64,000 nucleotides of DNA from Winogradskya consettensis. Lineage in GTDB: Bacteria; Actinomycetota; Actinomycetes; Mycobacteriales; Micromonosporaceae. How positions within the stretch are numbered: position 1 is the stretch's first letter; the number at the start of each line of letters is the position of its first letter. The stretch lies in NCBI RefSeq assembly GCF_018332715.1, contig NZ_BOQP01000016.1:124001-188000 (forward strand), in the 5' to 3' direction. Below, piece by piece: positions 31,856-40,483 of this stretch. A model generated the notes under the pieces. The model ran no database searches. It was given only the letters and a program-made list of their open reading frames with translations, and was not told the DNA's origin. Made by a program: the position numbers and the translations under genes.

Positions 31856-32878
31856 ATGACGACGACAGCTGTGCAGCGACCGAGCAGGCCGGCGGCCAGC
31901 GATTTCGCCGCCCTGAACAGGACCATCGCCGAAGCGGGACTGCTCGAACGGCGACCGGCCTACTACGCCGTACGCATCGGTGTGGTCGCTGCCATGCTCG
32001 TCGGCGGCTGGGCCGCGTTCTTCCTGATCGGCTCGTCCTGGTGGACGCTCGCGGTCGCGGCGTTCCTGGGAGTGGTGTTCTCGCAGGTCGCGCTGATCGC
32101 CCACGACCTCGCGCACCGGCAGGTGTTCCGCACGAAGGCGCCGAGCGAGCGCGCCGGGCGGATCGCCGCGAACGTCGCCGTCGGGATGAGTTACGGCTGG
32201 TGGATGGACAAGCACACCCGCCACCACAACAACCCCAACCATGACGACCTCGACCCGGACGTGCAGCCGGAGGTCCTGATCTGGGCGACCAGCTCCGCCC
32301 TGGGCCGCCGCGGCCTGGCGGCGTTCATCACCCGGCACCAGGCGGGCCTGTTCTTCCCGCTGCTCACGCTGCTCAGCATCGACCTGCGGGTGTCCAGCAT
32401 CAAGGCGCTGGCCCGCCCCGGGATGAAGAAGCGTGGCCTGGAAGCCGGCCTGATGGCGCTGCACCTCGTCGCGTACGTCGCCGCGCTGCTCGTCGTGCTG
32501 TCGCCGCTGCAGGCGCTCGCGTTCTTCCTGCTGCACCACGCGGTGTTCGGGGTCTACCTGGGCATGACGTTCGCCCCGAACCACAAGGGCATGCCGCACC
32601 CGGACGGCGACGAGGACTACCTGCGCAAACAGGTCCTGACCTCGCGCAACGTCAACGGCGGGTTCCTGACCGACGCCGCGCTCGGTGGCCTGAACTACCA
32701 GATCGAGCACCACCTGTTCCCCGCGATGCCGACCCCGAACCTGCGCAAGGCGCAGCCGATCGTCCGGGCGTACTGCGAGCGGATGGGCGTCACCTACGAA
32801 TCGACGAGCCTCGTCGAGTCGTACCGTCAGGCATTGAGCTATCTCCATGAGGTGGGGGCTCCGCTCCGAGCGGTGTGA
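31856..32878 (+). CDS. Membrane fatty acid desaturase
   Basis: The 340-residue integral membrane protein carries the three histidine boxes of di-iron acyl desaturases: H83-DLA-H87 (AHDLAHRQ), HTRHHNN at about 120-126, and QIEHHLF at about 284-290. Hydrophobic pairs at about 42-85 and 145-225 fit four membrane helices. It introduces a double bond into membrane acyl chains with electrons from a ferredoxin or similar partner. The downstream CopC-like gene begins 17 bp later. Being divergent from the ECF factor, it may respond to envelope stress. Confidence 0.9.
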   Translation: MTTTAVQRPSRPAASDFAALNRTIAEAGLLERRPAYYAVRIGVVAAMLVGGWAAFFLIGSSWWTLAVAAFLGVVFSQVALIAHDLAHRQVFRTKAPSERAGRIAANVAVGMSYGWWMDKHTRHHNNPNHDDLDPDVQPEVLIWATSSALGRRGLAAFITRHQAGLFFPLLTLLSIDLRVSSIKALARPGMKKRGLEAGLMALHLVAYVAALLVVLSPLQALAFFLLHHAVFGVYLGMTFAPNHKGMPHPDGDEDYLRKQVLTSRNVNGGFLTDAALGGLNYQIEHHLFPAMPTPNLRKAQPIVRAYCERMGVTYESTSLVESYRQALSYLHEVGAPLRAV

Positions 32879-32894
32879 CGGCTAAGCTCCTTCG

Positions 32895-33584
32895 ATGGGA
32901 CGCTGGTTCGCCGTTATCGTGGCCGGTCTGCTCGTCTCCCCGTTGCTGCTCGTCGCCCTGTTGCTGGCGCCCGGACCCGCGCTGGCACACGGTGGCCTGG
33001 TCGTCACCACCCCCGCCGAGGGCCAGCAGGTCAGCACCCCGCTCGACGCGGTCACGCTGACCTTCACCGAGAAACCCGCGACGTTCGCCTACTTCACGGT
33101 CACGGCACCCACGGGTGCCCGGGTCGACGGCGGCTGGTCGAACGCCGAACCGGTCCCGCTCACCACCCCGGTCACCGAGTACCAGCTCACCGATGGTGTC
33201 TGGCAGCCGCAGGCCTACCGCACCGGCTTCCCCGTCCGGGTCACCGTGAGTCACTGGCCGGTCCCCGGCACCTACGTCGTCGGCTACCAGACCGTCGCTT
33301 CCGACGGTGACCAGGTCAAAGGCCAGATCCGCTTTGTGTACGCCGGAAGCCCGACCCCCGCACCGCCGAACTGGCAAGCGCCGGCCGACCAGCCCCAACC
33401 CGAACTCCTCGCCGCCGCCGGCCCGTCAACACCACCACAGGCCGCCGCCAAGCCCGCGAACGCCACCAGCGTCTGGGTCTGGCTGGTCCCCGTCCTCCTG
33501 CTCACCGCCGCCGTCCTGCTCTACCTCACCGTCCGCCCCCCGAAACGCCGCCCCGCCCGGCCCCCGCTCCGCGACGAGGGCTGA
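32895..33584 (+). CDS. CopC-domain protein with C-terminal membrane anchor
   Basis: The 229-residue protein has a signal peptide (WFAVIVAGLLVSPLLLVALLLAPGPALA, in part) directly followed by the copper-ligand histidine of the mature CopC domain (HGGLVVTTPAEGQQ), beta-sandwich strands (DAVTLTFTEKPATF, GTYVVGYQTVASDGDQVKGQIRF), a Pro/Ala linker, and a C-terminal helix (VWVWLVPVLLLTAAVLLYLTV, in part) with a basic tail. CopC/YcnJ-type proteins bind Cu(II) outside the membrane and hand it to CopD-like importers. No copD is adjacent. It is 16 bp after the desaturase and probably co-transcribed, perhaps to supply redox metal or simply by chance. Confidence 0.8.
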   Translation: MGRWFAVIVAGLLVSPLLLVALLLAPGPALAHGGLVVTTPAEGQQVSTPLDAVTLTFTEKPATFAYFTVTAPTGARVDGGWSNAEPVPLTTPVTEYQLTDGVWQPQAYRTGFPVRVTVSHWPVPGTYVVGYQTVASDGDQVKGQIRFVYAGSPTPAPPNWQAPADQPQPELLAAAGPSTPPQAAAKPANATSVWVWLVPVLLLTAAVLLYLTVRPPKRRPARPPLRDEG

Positions 33585-33593
33585 TCCGGGCAG

Positions 33594-34460
33594 TCAGGCG
33601 GCGAAGCAGGCCAGGGCGACCAGGGCGCTGAGCACGCCCGCCAGGTGGACGCGGGGGAGGGGCTCCCCGAGGACCCCGACGTTGAGCAACACGGTCACCG
33701 CCGGGTACATCGAGGCGAGCATCGCGGCCGCGCCGAGCGCGCCGGCCGCGGCGGAGACGGCGAACGTCGCGTCGCCGATCGTGTCCAGCGCACCCACGGC
33801 GGCGGGGAGCAGGAACCAGCTCGTCGAGGGTGAGCCCGGACGCCCCCGCAACGCCCCGGACCACGCCGGGCGGCACATGACGAGCAGCAGGGCGACGACG
33901 CCGCCGGTGATGCGGGCATAGGCCGTGGCGGCGTACGGATCATCCGGTGCGGCCTCGTGGAGCAGCACGAAATAGGTACCGAAGCCCAGAGCCGCGCCCA
34001 CCGCCGCGAGTGACGAGCGGAGGCCGGCGGTCCGGCCGGTCTGCGACTCGCCGGGCCTGCTCGTCAGCACGACAGCGGCGAGGGCGGCCACCGTGCCGGT
34101 CGCTTCGGGCAGGCCGAAGTGTTCTCCGTGCGTCAGCCCCCACCCCAGCGGCACCAGCGCCGCGCTCGCCGCCACCGGTGCGACGACCGTGAGTGAATGG
34201 TCCCGCATCGCCCGGTAGAGCAGCCCCATCGCCGGTATGCCGATCATCCCGGCCACGGCGGCGCCCACCAGGACCCGGGCGCCACCGGGCAGCGCCTGGC
34301 TCCGGTCGGCCAGATAGAGCAGGGCGATCACCATGCCCGCGACCTTGGCGCCGACCAGGACCGCACGCACGGGCAGCCGCCGGGCGCAGACCCCGGCAAG
34401 GAAGTCCGATCCACCCCACGCCAGCCCCGCCGCCCCGGCCGCCGCCATCGCCCCGTCCAC
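33594..34460 (-). CDS. EamA/DMT-family transporter
   Basis: I start at GTG 34460, 7 nt after GAGGGGG. The 288-residue protein has ten predicted membrane helices in two EamA repeats (AAAGAAGLAWGGSDFLAGV..., AAVGAALGFGTYFVLLHEA...), with LLYRAMRDHSLTVVAPVAAS and MLASMYPAVTVLLN at the ends of the repeats, both standard EamA signatures. It is a drug/metabolite exporter or importer of unknown substrate. Its stop is 9 bp from the convergent CopC-like gene. Confidence 0.88.
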   Translation of the reverse strand: MDGAMAAAGAAGLAWGGSDFLAGVCARRLPVRAVLVGAKVAGMVIALLYLADRSQALPGGARVLVGAAVAGMIGIPAMGLLYRAMRDHSLTVVAPVAASAALVPLGWGLTHGEHFGLPEATGTVAALAAVVLTSRPGESQTGRTAGLRSSLAAVGAALGFGTYFVLLHEAAPDDPYAATAYARITGGVVALLLVMCRPAWSGALRGRPGSPSTSWFLLPAAVGALDTIGDATFAVSAAAGALGAAAMLASMYPAVTVLLNVGVLGEPLPRVHLAGVLSALVALACFAA

Positions 34461-34615
34461 CGCTGTGCCCCCTCGCTGTCGGACCACCCCCGGCCCGCGG
34501 CAGCTCCCTTCCCGGACGAATCCGGCACAAGGGGAACGAGGGTGTCGCCGTCGAGGACTCGCGCCGCGGTTGTGCGAGGCTTTCCCGGTTGCCGGGGCGG
34601 GGTGGGGAGATCGGT

Positions 34616-36373
34616 GTGGCGGACGACGGGTCCTTCGGGGCGGTCCTGCGGCGGTTGCGGGTTGCCGCCGATCTGACGCTGGAGCGGCTCGCGGAGCTCT
34701 CCGGGGTCACCAGCCGGGCGATCAGCGACATGGAACGCGGGGTCAGCCTGCGGCCGCAGGCCCGGACGGCCGCGGCACTGGCCGACGGGCTCGGGCTGAG
34801 CGGCGCGGATCGGGCGCTGCTGCTCGCGGCCCGCACCCGCCGGGACGCGCCGGCGCCGGTGGGCGGGCTGCCGTTGCCCCGGTGGATGGCTGACTTCACC
34901 GGTCGCGGCGTGGAGCTCGCGCAGGTCGCGGACTGGTCGGCGCGGGAGAGCCCGGTCGTGGTGATCAGTGGCGTGCCGGGCGTCGGGAAGACGTCGTTCG
35001 CGGTGAAGGCCGCTCAGGCGTGGGATGCCGCGGACCGGTTCTTCGTCGACATGCGAGGGCTGGACGCGGTCCCGGTGACGGCGGAGGCGGCGCTGGGCCG
35101 GTTGATCCGGGCGGTCGCGCCGGGGGAGGGCGCCCTGCCCGCGGAGCTCGAGGAGCTGAGTGCGCGGTGGGCGGACGTGGCCGGGGACCGGCGCATGGTT
35201 GTCGTCCTGGACAACGCCGCCGACGAGGCGCAGGTGCGGCCGGTGCTGCTCCGGACCGGCAACCGGGTGACGGTCCTGGTGACGAGCCGCAGCGTGCTCG
35301 GTGGCCTCGAGGGCGTCCGGTGGGTGTCGCTGGATCGGCTGCCCGCCACCGAGGCGGTGGCCCTGCTCGCGTCGATCGTCGACGACCAGGCGGCCCCGGA
35401 GGACGGTCTGCGCCGGATCGCCGAGTTGTGTGCCCACACGCCGCTGGCGTTGCGGATCGCGGGGAACCGGCTGGCGAACCGGCCGGGGTGGACGACCGGC
35501 GACCTGATCGCCCGGCTGAGCGCGCAGGAGCGGCGGCTGGACGCGCTGACGGCGGGTGACCTGCAGGTGCGGGCGGCGATCGGCCTGTCCTACCAGCAGC
35601 TGTCCGGGGCCACCCGGAGGTTGTTCCGGCGGCTCGCGCTCGTGCCGGGTGCGTCGACCGGGGTGGAGCTCGCCGCGGTGCTGGTGGGGGAGACGCCGGT
35701 GGTGACGGAGGACGCCCTCGACGAGCTGATCGAGCTGAGCCTGCTCCAGCAGACGCCGGACGGCCGGTTCCAGATGCACGACCTGCTGCGCCTCTACGCG
35801 ACGGCGGTGCTGGAGCGCGAGGACGACGCGGGCGACCGGGTCGGCGCCGTGCAGCGCCGGGACGCCTGGCTGCTGGACACCACGATCGTGGCGGGGCGGT
35901 TCTTCGAGCCCGGGTACGGACCGGCGGCGTCCACGCCGTTCGACTCGCAGGCCGCCGCCGACGAGTGGCTGCGTGCGGAGGCTGACAACTGGCTGCCCGT
36001 CCTGGCCGGGGCGGCGGCGGACGGCGAGGACCAGCGCGTGGTCGACGTGGCGGAGTCCCTGCACTGGTTCTCCGACGGCTGGGCGTACTGGCCGGGCTGG
36101 GAGGACGTCTTCACCCTGTCGTCGCAGGCGGCGCAGCGGTTCGGCGACGACAAGCTCCAGTCGACCCATCTCGGCTATCTGGCCTGGGTCTACACCATCT
36201 GCCGCAACATTCCGGACCGGGCTGCTGCCGTCGCGCGCGAGGCACTGGAGCACGCCGAGCAGCTCGGCGGGCCGGCCTTCAAGGCGAGCAGCGTCGCGAT
36301 GGACCGCGTCGCGCAGGCCGAGAAGCTGCTGGCCGGGGCGGACGAAGGGGCAGGGATCGAGGAGCGATCTTGA
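34616..36373 (+). CDS. XRE helix-turn-helix regulator with NB-ARC ATPase domain, second copy
   Basis: The GTG at 34616 follows GGGGAG. The 585-residue protein has an XRE domain (GAVLRRLRVAADLTLERLAELSGVTSRAISDMERG, in part), NB-ARC with Walker A GVPGVGKTS (119-127), Walker B MVVVLDNAADEAQVRPVLL (in part), PLALRIAGNRLANRPGW, and a winged helix (QMHDLLRLYATAVLE). The last 130 residues hold only one or two TPR-like helix pairs (TICRNIPDRAAAVAREALEHAEQLGG) and stop abruptly, so the TPR array is short or truncated. It is similar in layout to the regulator at 14-15.4 kb. It is divergent from the EamA gene. Confidence 0.85.
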   Translation: MADDGSFGAVLRRLRVAADLTLERLAELSGVTSRAISDMERGVSLRPQARTAAALADGLGLSGADRALLLAARTRRDAPAPVGGLPLPRWMADFTGRGVELAQVADWSARESPVVVISGVPGVGKTSFAVKAAQAWDAADRFFVDMRGLDAVPVTAEAALGRLIRAVAPGEGALPAELEELSARWADVAGDRRMVVVLDNAADEAQVRPVLLRTGNRVTVLVTSRSVLGGLEGVRWVSLDRLPATEAVALLASIVDDQAAPEDGLRRIAELCAHTPLALRIAGNRLANRPGWTTGDLIARLSAQERRLDALTAGDLQVRAAIGLSYQQLSGATRRLFRRLALVPGASTGVELAAVLVGETPVVTEDALDELIELSLLQQTPDGRFQMHDLLRLYATAVLEREDDAGDRVGAVQRRDAWLLDTTIVAGRFFEPGYGPAASTPFDSQAAADEWLRAEADNWLPVLAGAAADGEDQRVVDVAESLHWFSDGWAYWPGWEDVFTLSSQAAQRFGDDKLQSTHLGYLAWVYTICRNIPDRAAAVAREALEHAEQLGGPAFKASSVAMDRVAQAEKLLAGADEGAGIEERS

Positions 36374-36448
36374 CGGGCTCCGGGCGTACCCGCAGGGTGG
36401 GAATGCTCTTAGGTTTGTTTACCGTCTCTCCCCCTGAGGTTCATCCCC

Positions 36449-38113
36449 GTGCGTACGAAGAAGAAGATTCTCGGCATCGCCGCGGCTTTTGCCGTGGTGG
36501 TGGCCGGCGGCACCTATGCCGCGATCGGGCAGGCGTCGGCGGCCACCGGTCCCGCGCTGCTGCCCGTTTCCGTCAGTAACCAGACCGGTCGCGGTGAGGC
36601 CGTCTATCTGTACGTGATCGGCACCAACCTGAACACCGGCAAGCTCGGTTATGTCAACGCCGCAGGGTCGTTCGCGAACTGGCCCGCCGGGGCGAACCCG
36701 CCGTCCGCGGCTCCCGACGTGGCGATCGGCGGGCCGGGCAACGGTGGTGCCAGCACGTTGCAGTTGCCGAAGGGTATCTCCGGGCGGCTCTACTTCTCGT
36801 TCGGGCAGAAGCTCAAGTTCTTCCTGACGCCGGACGGTCTCGTGCAGCCGGCGCCGTGGGCGGGCGGCGACGCGAACCGCGACATCCTGTTCGACTGGAG
36901 CGAGTTCACCTACAACGATGCCGGGATCTGGCTCAACAGCTCGCAGGTGGACATGTTCGCGGTGCCGCACACCGTGTCGACCAAGGGTTCCGAGGGTAGC
37001 CATTCGACGGGCACGCTCGTCGCGAACGGCCGGGCCAATGTGATCAACGGGATGAAGTCGGCGGGGCTGTCCGGGTCGGTCTACACCCGGTCGGACGGTA
37101 CGGTGCTGCGCGTGCTGGCGCCGGGTAAGGCGGCCGACACCGGTGGGCTGAGCACCACGTATCTGGACCCGTACATCACGAGTGCGTGGAACGCGTACAC
37201 GAGCAGGACTTTGACCGTCGTGCCGTTCGGGGATCAGCCGAACCTCAAGTACTCCGGGCGTACGTCGGGCAACGTCATGAACTTCACGAACTCGTCGGGG
37301 CAGCAGGTGGCCTCGTTCAGCAAGCCGAGCTCGGCGAACGTGTGGGGCTGTGACGGCGCGCTCGGGGCGCCGAACGACCAGGTCGTCGGGCCGATCGCGC
37401 GGACGCTGTGCGCGGCGCTCAACCGGGGCACGCTGGGGACCGTCGACACCCAGCCGAGCACCAACGCGGCGGACTTCTACAAGAACAATCCGACGAATCA
37501 GTACGCCAAACTGGTCCACCAGAACATGGCCGACGGCAAGGCGTACGCGTTCGCGTTCGACGACGTCGGCAACTTCGAGTCCCTGGTGCACGACGGCGCT
37601 CCCACCTCGGCCGGCATCACGCTCAACCCGTTCACGGGCGGCGGCGGTGGCAGCACCCCGACCACGCAGCCCACCACGCAGCCCACTACGCAGCCCACGA
37701 CCCAGGCTCCGACCACGCCGCCCGCATCCTCGGGAACGTCGCTGATCAGTGACTGGAACGGCAAGTGCATCGACGTCCCGGCGGCGAACTACGCCGACGG
37801 CGTCCAGGTGCAGATGTGGCCGTGCAACAACCTGACCCCGCAGAAGTGGACCGCCACCGGGGGCACGTTGCGCACCCAGAACGCCAAGTGCCTGGACGTG
37901 GCGGGCGGCTCGACCGCGAACGGTTCCGCCATCCAGATCGCGAACTGCTCGGGGAACGCCGCTCAGCAGTGGGTGCTGTCGGCCGCCGGTGACCTGGTGA
38001 ACCCGCAGGCGAACAAGTGCATCGACATCAAGGACTGGAACTCCGCGGACCACGCGAAGCTTCAGCTCTGGGACTGCGCCGGCACGCAGAACCAGAAGTG
38101 GCACAAGGGCTGA
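36449..38113 (+). CDS. Secreted GH64 beta-1,3-glucanase with ricin-B lectin domain
   Basis: GTG 36449 follows GAGG by 10 nt. The 554-residue protein has a signal peptide (RTKKKILGIAAAFAVVVAGG), a GH64 (thaumatin-like plus barrel) catalytic domain at about 36-395 (LPVSVSNQTGRGEAVYLYVIG, SGRLYFSFGQKLKFF, ILFDWSEFTYNDAGIWLN.SQVDMFAVPH, in part), a Thr/Pro/Gln linker (four TTQP repeats), and a C-terminal beta-trefoil CBM13 with Q-x-W repeats (PQKWTA, AQQWVL, NQKWHKG). GH64 enzymes release laminaripentaose from fungal or plant beta-1,3-glucans; the lectin domain anchors the enzyme. A strong hairpin follows the stop. Confidence 0.92.
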   Translation: MRTKKKILGIAAAFAVVVAGGTYAAIGQASAATGPALLPVSVSNQTGRGEAVYLYVIGTNLNTGKLGYVNAAGSFANWPAGANPPSAAPDVAIGGPGNGGASTLQLPKGISGRLYFSFGQKLKFFLTPDGLVQPAPWAGGDANRDILFDWSEFTYNDAGIWLNSSQVDMFAVPHTVSTKGSEGSHSTGTLVANGRANVINGMKSAGLSGSVYTRSDGTVLRVLAPGKAADTGGLSTTYLDPYITSAWNAYTSRTLTVVPFGDQPNLKYSGRTSGNVMNFTNSSGQQVASFSKPSSANVWGCDGALGAPNDQVVGPIARTLCAALNRGTLGTVDTQPSTNAADFYKNNPTNQYAKLVHQNMADGKAYAFAFDDVGNFESLVHDGAPTSAGITLNPFTGGGGGSTPTTQPTTQPTTQPTTQAPTTPPASSGTSLISDWNGKCIDVPAANYADGVQVQMWPCNNLTPQKWTATGGTLRTQNAKCLDVAGGSTANGSAIQIANCSGNAAQQWVLSAAGDLVNPQANKCIDIKDWNSADHAKLQLWDCAGTQNQKWHKG

Positions 38114-38114
38114 G

Positions 38115-38675
38115 TCACGAAGAACCGTCCGGCCGCACTCCCGCGGCCGGGCGGTTCACGTGTGCCCGGATGGTGCCGGCCGACGCGTCCAGACCGCTGA
38201 TCACCATGGAATAGCGGACCTGACCGGCCCTGCGCCTGCGCTGGGCCCGCCGTCCGAGGCGGTTCAGATGCAGCACCTGCGCATCGTCGGCCTCGTCGAC
38301 GAAGACCTCGAACACCGCGACGGGCCACCTCCCCCGCACACGGGTCCGCGCTACGGCGGTGTGCGGGACCAGGACCGCGTCACGTCCCGCGGCGCCCAGC
38401 TCGATGCCCTCGTCGCCGAAGCTCAGGAACGCCGGTCGCCGGAACGTGGGCACGACCGTGAAGAGCGTGAACGCGACCGTGTACATACCGACGTGGATGA
38501 TCCCGCTGCTGATCGTCTCGGAGCTCCAGCGCCCGAAGATCGCGGACAGTGCCAGATAGCCGGCGACACACCCGATGACCGACGCGACGAGACCTATCGT
38601 GATCGTGGCGAGCGCGAGGCGCCGGCGCGAACCCACATACGTTGTTTTCACTGGGCGCGGTGGGTTCCGGACCAC
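38115..38675 (-). CDS. Hypothetical two-helix membrane protein
   Basis: The 186-residue protein has two membrane helices (LALATITIGLVASVIGCVAGYLALS and IIHVGMYTVAFTLFTVVPTF, each in part) and then a soluble PH-like or immunoglobulin-like beta-rich tail (LSFGDEGIELGAAGRDAVLVPHTAVARTRVRGRWPVAVFEVFV, in part) ending in an Arg-rich stretch. I do not recognise the family. The GTG start at 38675 is uncertain; GTG 38651 is an alternative and neither has a clear ribosome site. Its last 14 codons coincide with the hairpin terminator of the convergent glucanase gene. Confidence 0.5.
   Translation of the reverse strand: MVRNPPRPVKTTYVGSRRRLALATITIGLVASVIGCVAGYLALSAIFGRWSSETISSGIIHVGMYTVAFTLFTVVPTFRRPAFLSFGDEGIELGAAGRDAVLVPHTAVARTRVRGRWPVAVFEVFVDEADDAQVLHLNRLGRRAQRRRRAGQVRYSMVISGLDASAGTIRAHVNRPAAGVRPDGSS
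38122..38157. terminator. Strong hairpin after the GH64 gene
   Basis: GAACCGTCCGGCCGC (38122-38136) pairs with GCGGCCGGGCGGTTC (38143-38157) with a single T-G wobble and a 6-nt loop. It lies 9 bp after the glucanase stop and inside the 3' end of the opposite gene. Confidence 0.75.
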
Positions 38676-38788
38676 CGCTCGACGTCGTCGAGCATGCCGA
38701 GACGTTCAGTCAGTGCGCCGGCCTGGAAGCGGCTGCGGGCGCCCAAGTTCTCCATGAGCGTGGATGCTATCCGGCGGGCCGTGTGCTC
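38648..38788 (-). pseudogene. C-terminal fragment of a LuxR-type regulator
   Basis: Between the membrane-protein gene and lepB the minus strand encodes EHTARRIASTLMENLGARSR followed by FQAGALTERLGMLDD, which is the end of a LuxR-type helix-turn-helix (scaffold plus recognition helix). The rest of the gene is absent and the fragment overlaps the lepB stop by 2 bp. I regard it as gene debris. Confidence 0.5.
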
Positions 38789-39422
38789 AGGGAGCGGGAA
38801 CGCCGTCGAACGTCTTCGGCACGGTCAGCCACGTCGCCCGGCCGGCCGGCCAGAAGACGGTGAAAGCGCGGCCCACGACCGAATCGGCTGGGATCGTCGC
38901 CTCCTGGATGTTCTGGCTGGTCCGCCAGTGCTCCAGGGAGTCCGCGGACGCCTCGCGATGGTCACCCATCACCCAGATCCGGTCACTCGGGACGGTGATG
39001 TCGAACGGCGCGCCGGCAGCCTCGTTGGACACCCCGCCGGCATCCTTGTAGATGTACGGCTCCACAAGAGCGTGACCGTTGACCGTGATGCGCTGCTCGG
39101 CGTCGCAACACTGCACCCGGTCACCACCGACCCCGATGATGCGCTTGATGAAGTCCTCGCCCTCGTCCCCGCTCTGCCACTGCTTCGGCGCCCTGAACAC
39201 GATGACCTCACCGCGCCGAGGGTCACGGAAGTCGTAGACGAGCTTGTTCACCAGCACCTTGTCGTCGATGTCGAGCGTGTGCTCCATCGACGGCGAGGGG
39301 ATGAAGAAGGTCTGCAGCACGAACGCTCGCATGAGGACAGCAACAAGGATCGCCACCCCGACGAGGACCGGCAGCTCTCGCCAGAACGACCCCTGGCGCT
39401 TCTCGATCTGCTCCTCAACCAC
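38787..39422 (-). CDS. lepB: Signal peptidase I
   Basis: The 211-residue protein has one N-terminal membrane anchor (ELPVLVGVAILVAVLMRAFV), the catalytic serine S45 in IPSPSMEHTL, the general-base lysine K93 in DFIKRIIGVGGD, and box E GDHREASADSLEHW. It cleaves signal peptides of exported proteins at the outer face of the membrane. The start is GTG 39422. Several actinobacterial genomes carry more than one copy; this one is not in the usual rplS-lepB-rnhB setting, so it is probably an accessory paralogue that serves the abundant secreted hydrolases. Confidence 0.9.
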   Translation of the reverse strand: MVEEQIEKRQGSFWRELPVLVGVAILVAVLMRAFVLQTFFIPSPSMEHTLDIDDKVLVNKLVYDFRDPRRGEVIVFRAPKQWQSGDEGEDFIKRIIGVGGDRVQCCDAEQRITVNGHALVEPYIYKDAGGVSNEAAGAPFDITVPSDRIWVMGDHREASADSLEHWRTSQNIQEATIPADSVVGRAFTVFWPAGRATWLTVPKTFDGVPAP

Positions 39423-39486
39423 ACCCGGAGCGTACGCGCCCCACGCTCGGCCACGCTCCCAGCCGCCGGCCGATCTCCGGGGAGCG

Positions 39487-40416
39487 TCAGGGGACCAGGA
39501 CGAGTTTGCCGCGGTGGCCCGGCTCGGTGAGGGCGCGGTGGGCGTCGGCGATGCGCCGCAGCGGAAAGACCGTGTCCACCACGGGCCGCACCGAGCCCGC
39601 GGCGACGAATCCCGCGAGGTCGTCGAGCAGGCGGGTGTCGGGGTAGCTGCTGAACGTACGGACGCGTTGCTCGCCGAAGACGGCCGAGGCGGCGATCGCG
39701 GTCATGGCTTTCGCCGAGCCGAAGTTGACGGTGACCATGCGGCCGCCACGCTTGAGACGGCGGCGGTAGGCGAGCAGGTCCGCGCCGACGGTGTCCAGAA
39801 TGACGTCAGCGGGCTCGAGATCGGCCGGTGCCACCGTCCGGTAGTCGATGACCTCGTGCGCGCCCAGTTCCGCCACGAAATCGAGGTCACGGCTGCCGGC
39901 CAGCGCGACCACGTGCGCGCCCAGCGCGACGGCGAGCTGCACGGCGACCATCCCCACCGTGCCGGCCGCGCCCCGGATCAGGACCCGCTCACCGGGGCGG
40001 ACGTGGGTCATGTCGCGCAGGGCGGTCAGGGCCGTCGTGCCCGAGGTGACGAGTGCGGCGGCGTCGGTCCAGGACAGTGTGGACGGCATCGGGGCGACGC
40101 GGTCCGCGGGCACCACGGCGTATTCCGCGGCGGAGCCGGTGACGTGGCCGGACTTGGGGGAGACCATGCCCCAGACGGGCGCACCAGTGGCAAGGTCCGT
40201 CCCGGCGAGGTCGAGGCCGACGCCGAGGGGGAACTTACGGCCGGTCACGATCTTCAGGGTGCCGCTGCGGACCACCGCGTCGTGCCGGTTGACCGCCGAG
40301 GCCTCGATCTTCACGAGCACCTCGCCGGGACCTGCCGTGGGCCGCGGCACCGACGCCATCTCCAGGACCTCCGGACCGCCGTAGCGCTGGAACTGTGCTG
40401 CCGTCATCTGCCGCAT
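39487..40416 (-). CDS. Zinc-less NADPH quinone oxidoreductase-like MDR
   Basis: The 309-residue protein is a medium-chain reductase without zinc ligands: MTAAQFQRYGGPEVLEMASV, VLVKIEASAVNRHDAVVRSG, the NADPH motif GAAGTVGMVAVQLAVALGA and DVILDTVGADL. It reduces quinones or enones with NADPH. The start at 40416 is behind GAGG. It is divergent from a TetR gene with a clear operator between, and so is very likely repressed by it. Confidence 0.88.
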   Translation of the reverse strand: MRQMTAAQFQRYGGPEVLEMASVPRPTAGPGEVLVKIEASAVNRHDAVVRSGTLKIVTGRKFPLGVGLDLAGTDLATGAPVWGMVSPKSGHVTGSAAEYAVVPADRVAPMPSTLSWTDAAALVTSGTTALTALRDMTHVRPGERVLIRGAAGTVGMVAVQLAVALGAHVVALAGSRDLDFVAELGAHEVIDYRTVAPADLEPADVILDTVGADLLAYRRRLKRGGRMVTVNFGSAKAMTAIAASAVFGEQRVRTFSSYPDTRLLDDLAGFVAAGSVRPVVDTVFPLRRIADAHRALTEPGHRGKLVLVP

Positions 40417-40452
40417 GGAAACCGCCTCATGATGTATGCGATGTGAACGGCA

Positions 40453-40473
40453 CTAACATAGCAGCAATGTTAG
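40453..40473. promoter_or_regulatory. TetR-type operator between oxidoreductase and tetR genes
   Basis: CTAACAT and ATGTTAG form perfect 7-bp arms around a 7-nt spacer. The palindrome ends 10 bp before the TetR ATG and covers the divergent promoters. Confidence 0.7.
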
Positions 40474-40483
40474 AATCGTCAAC

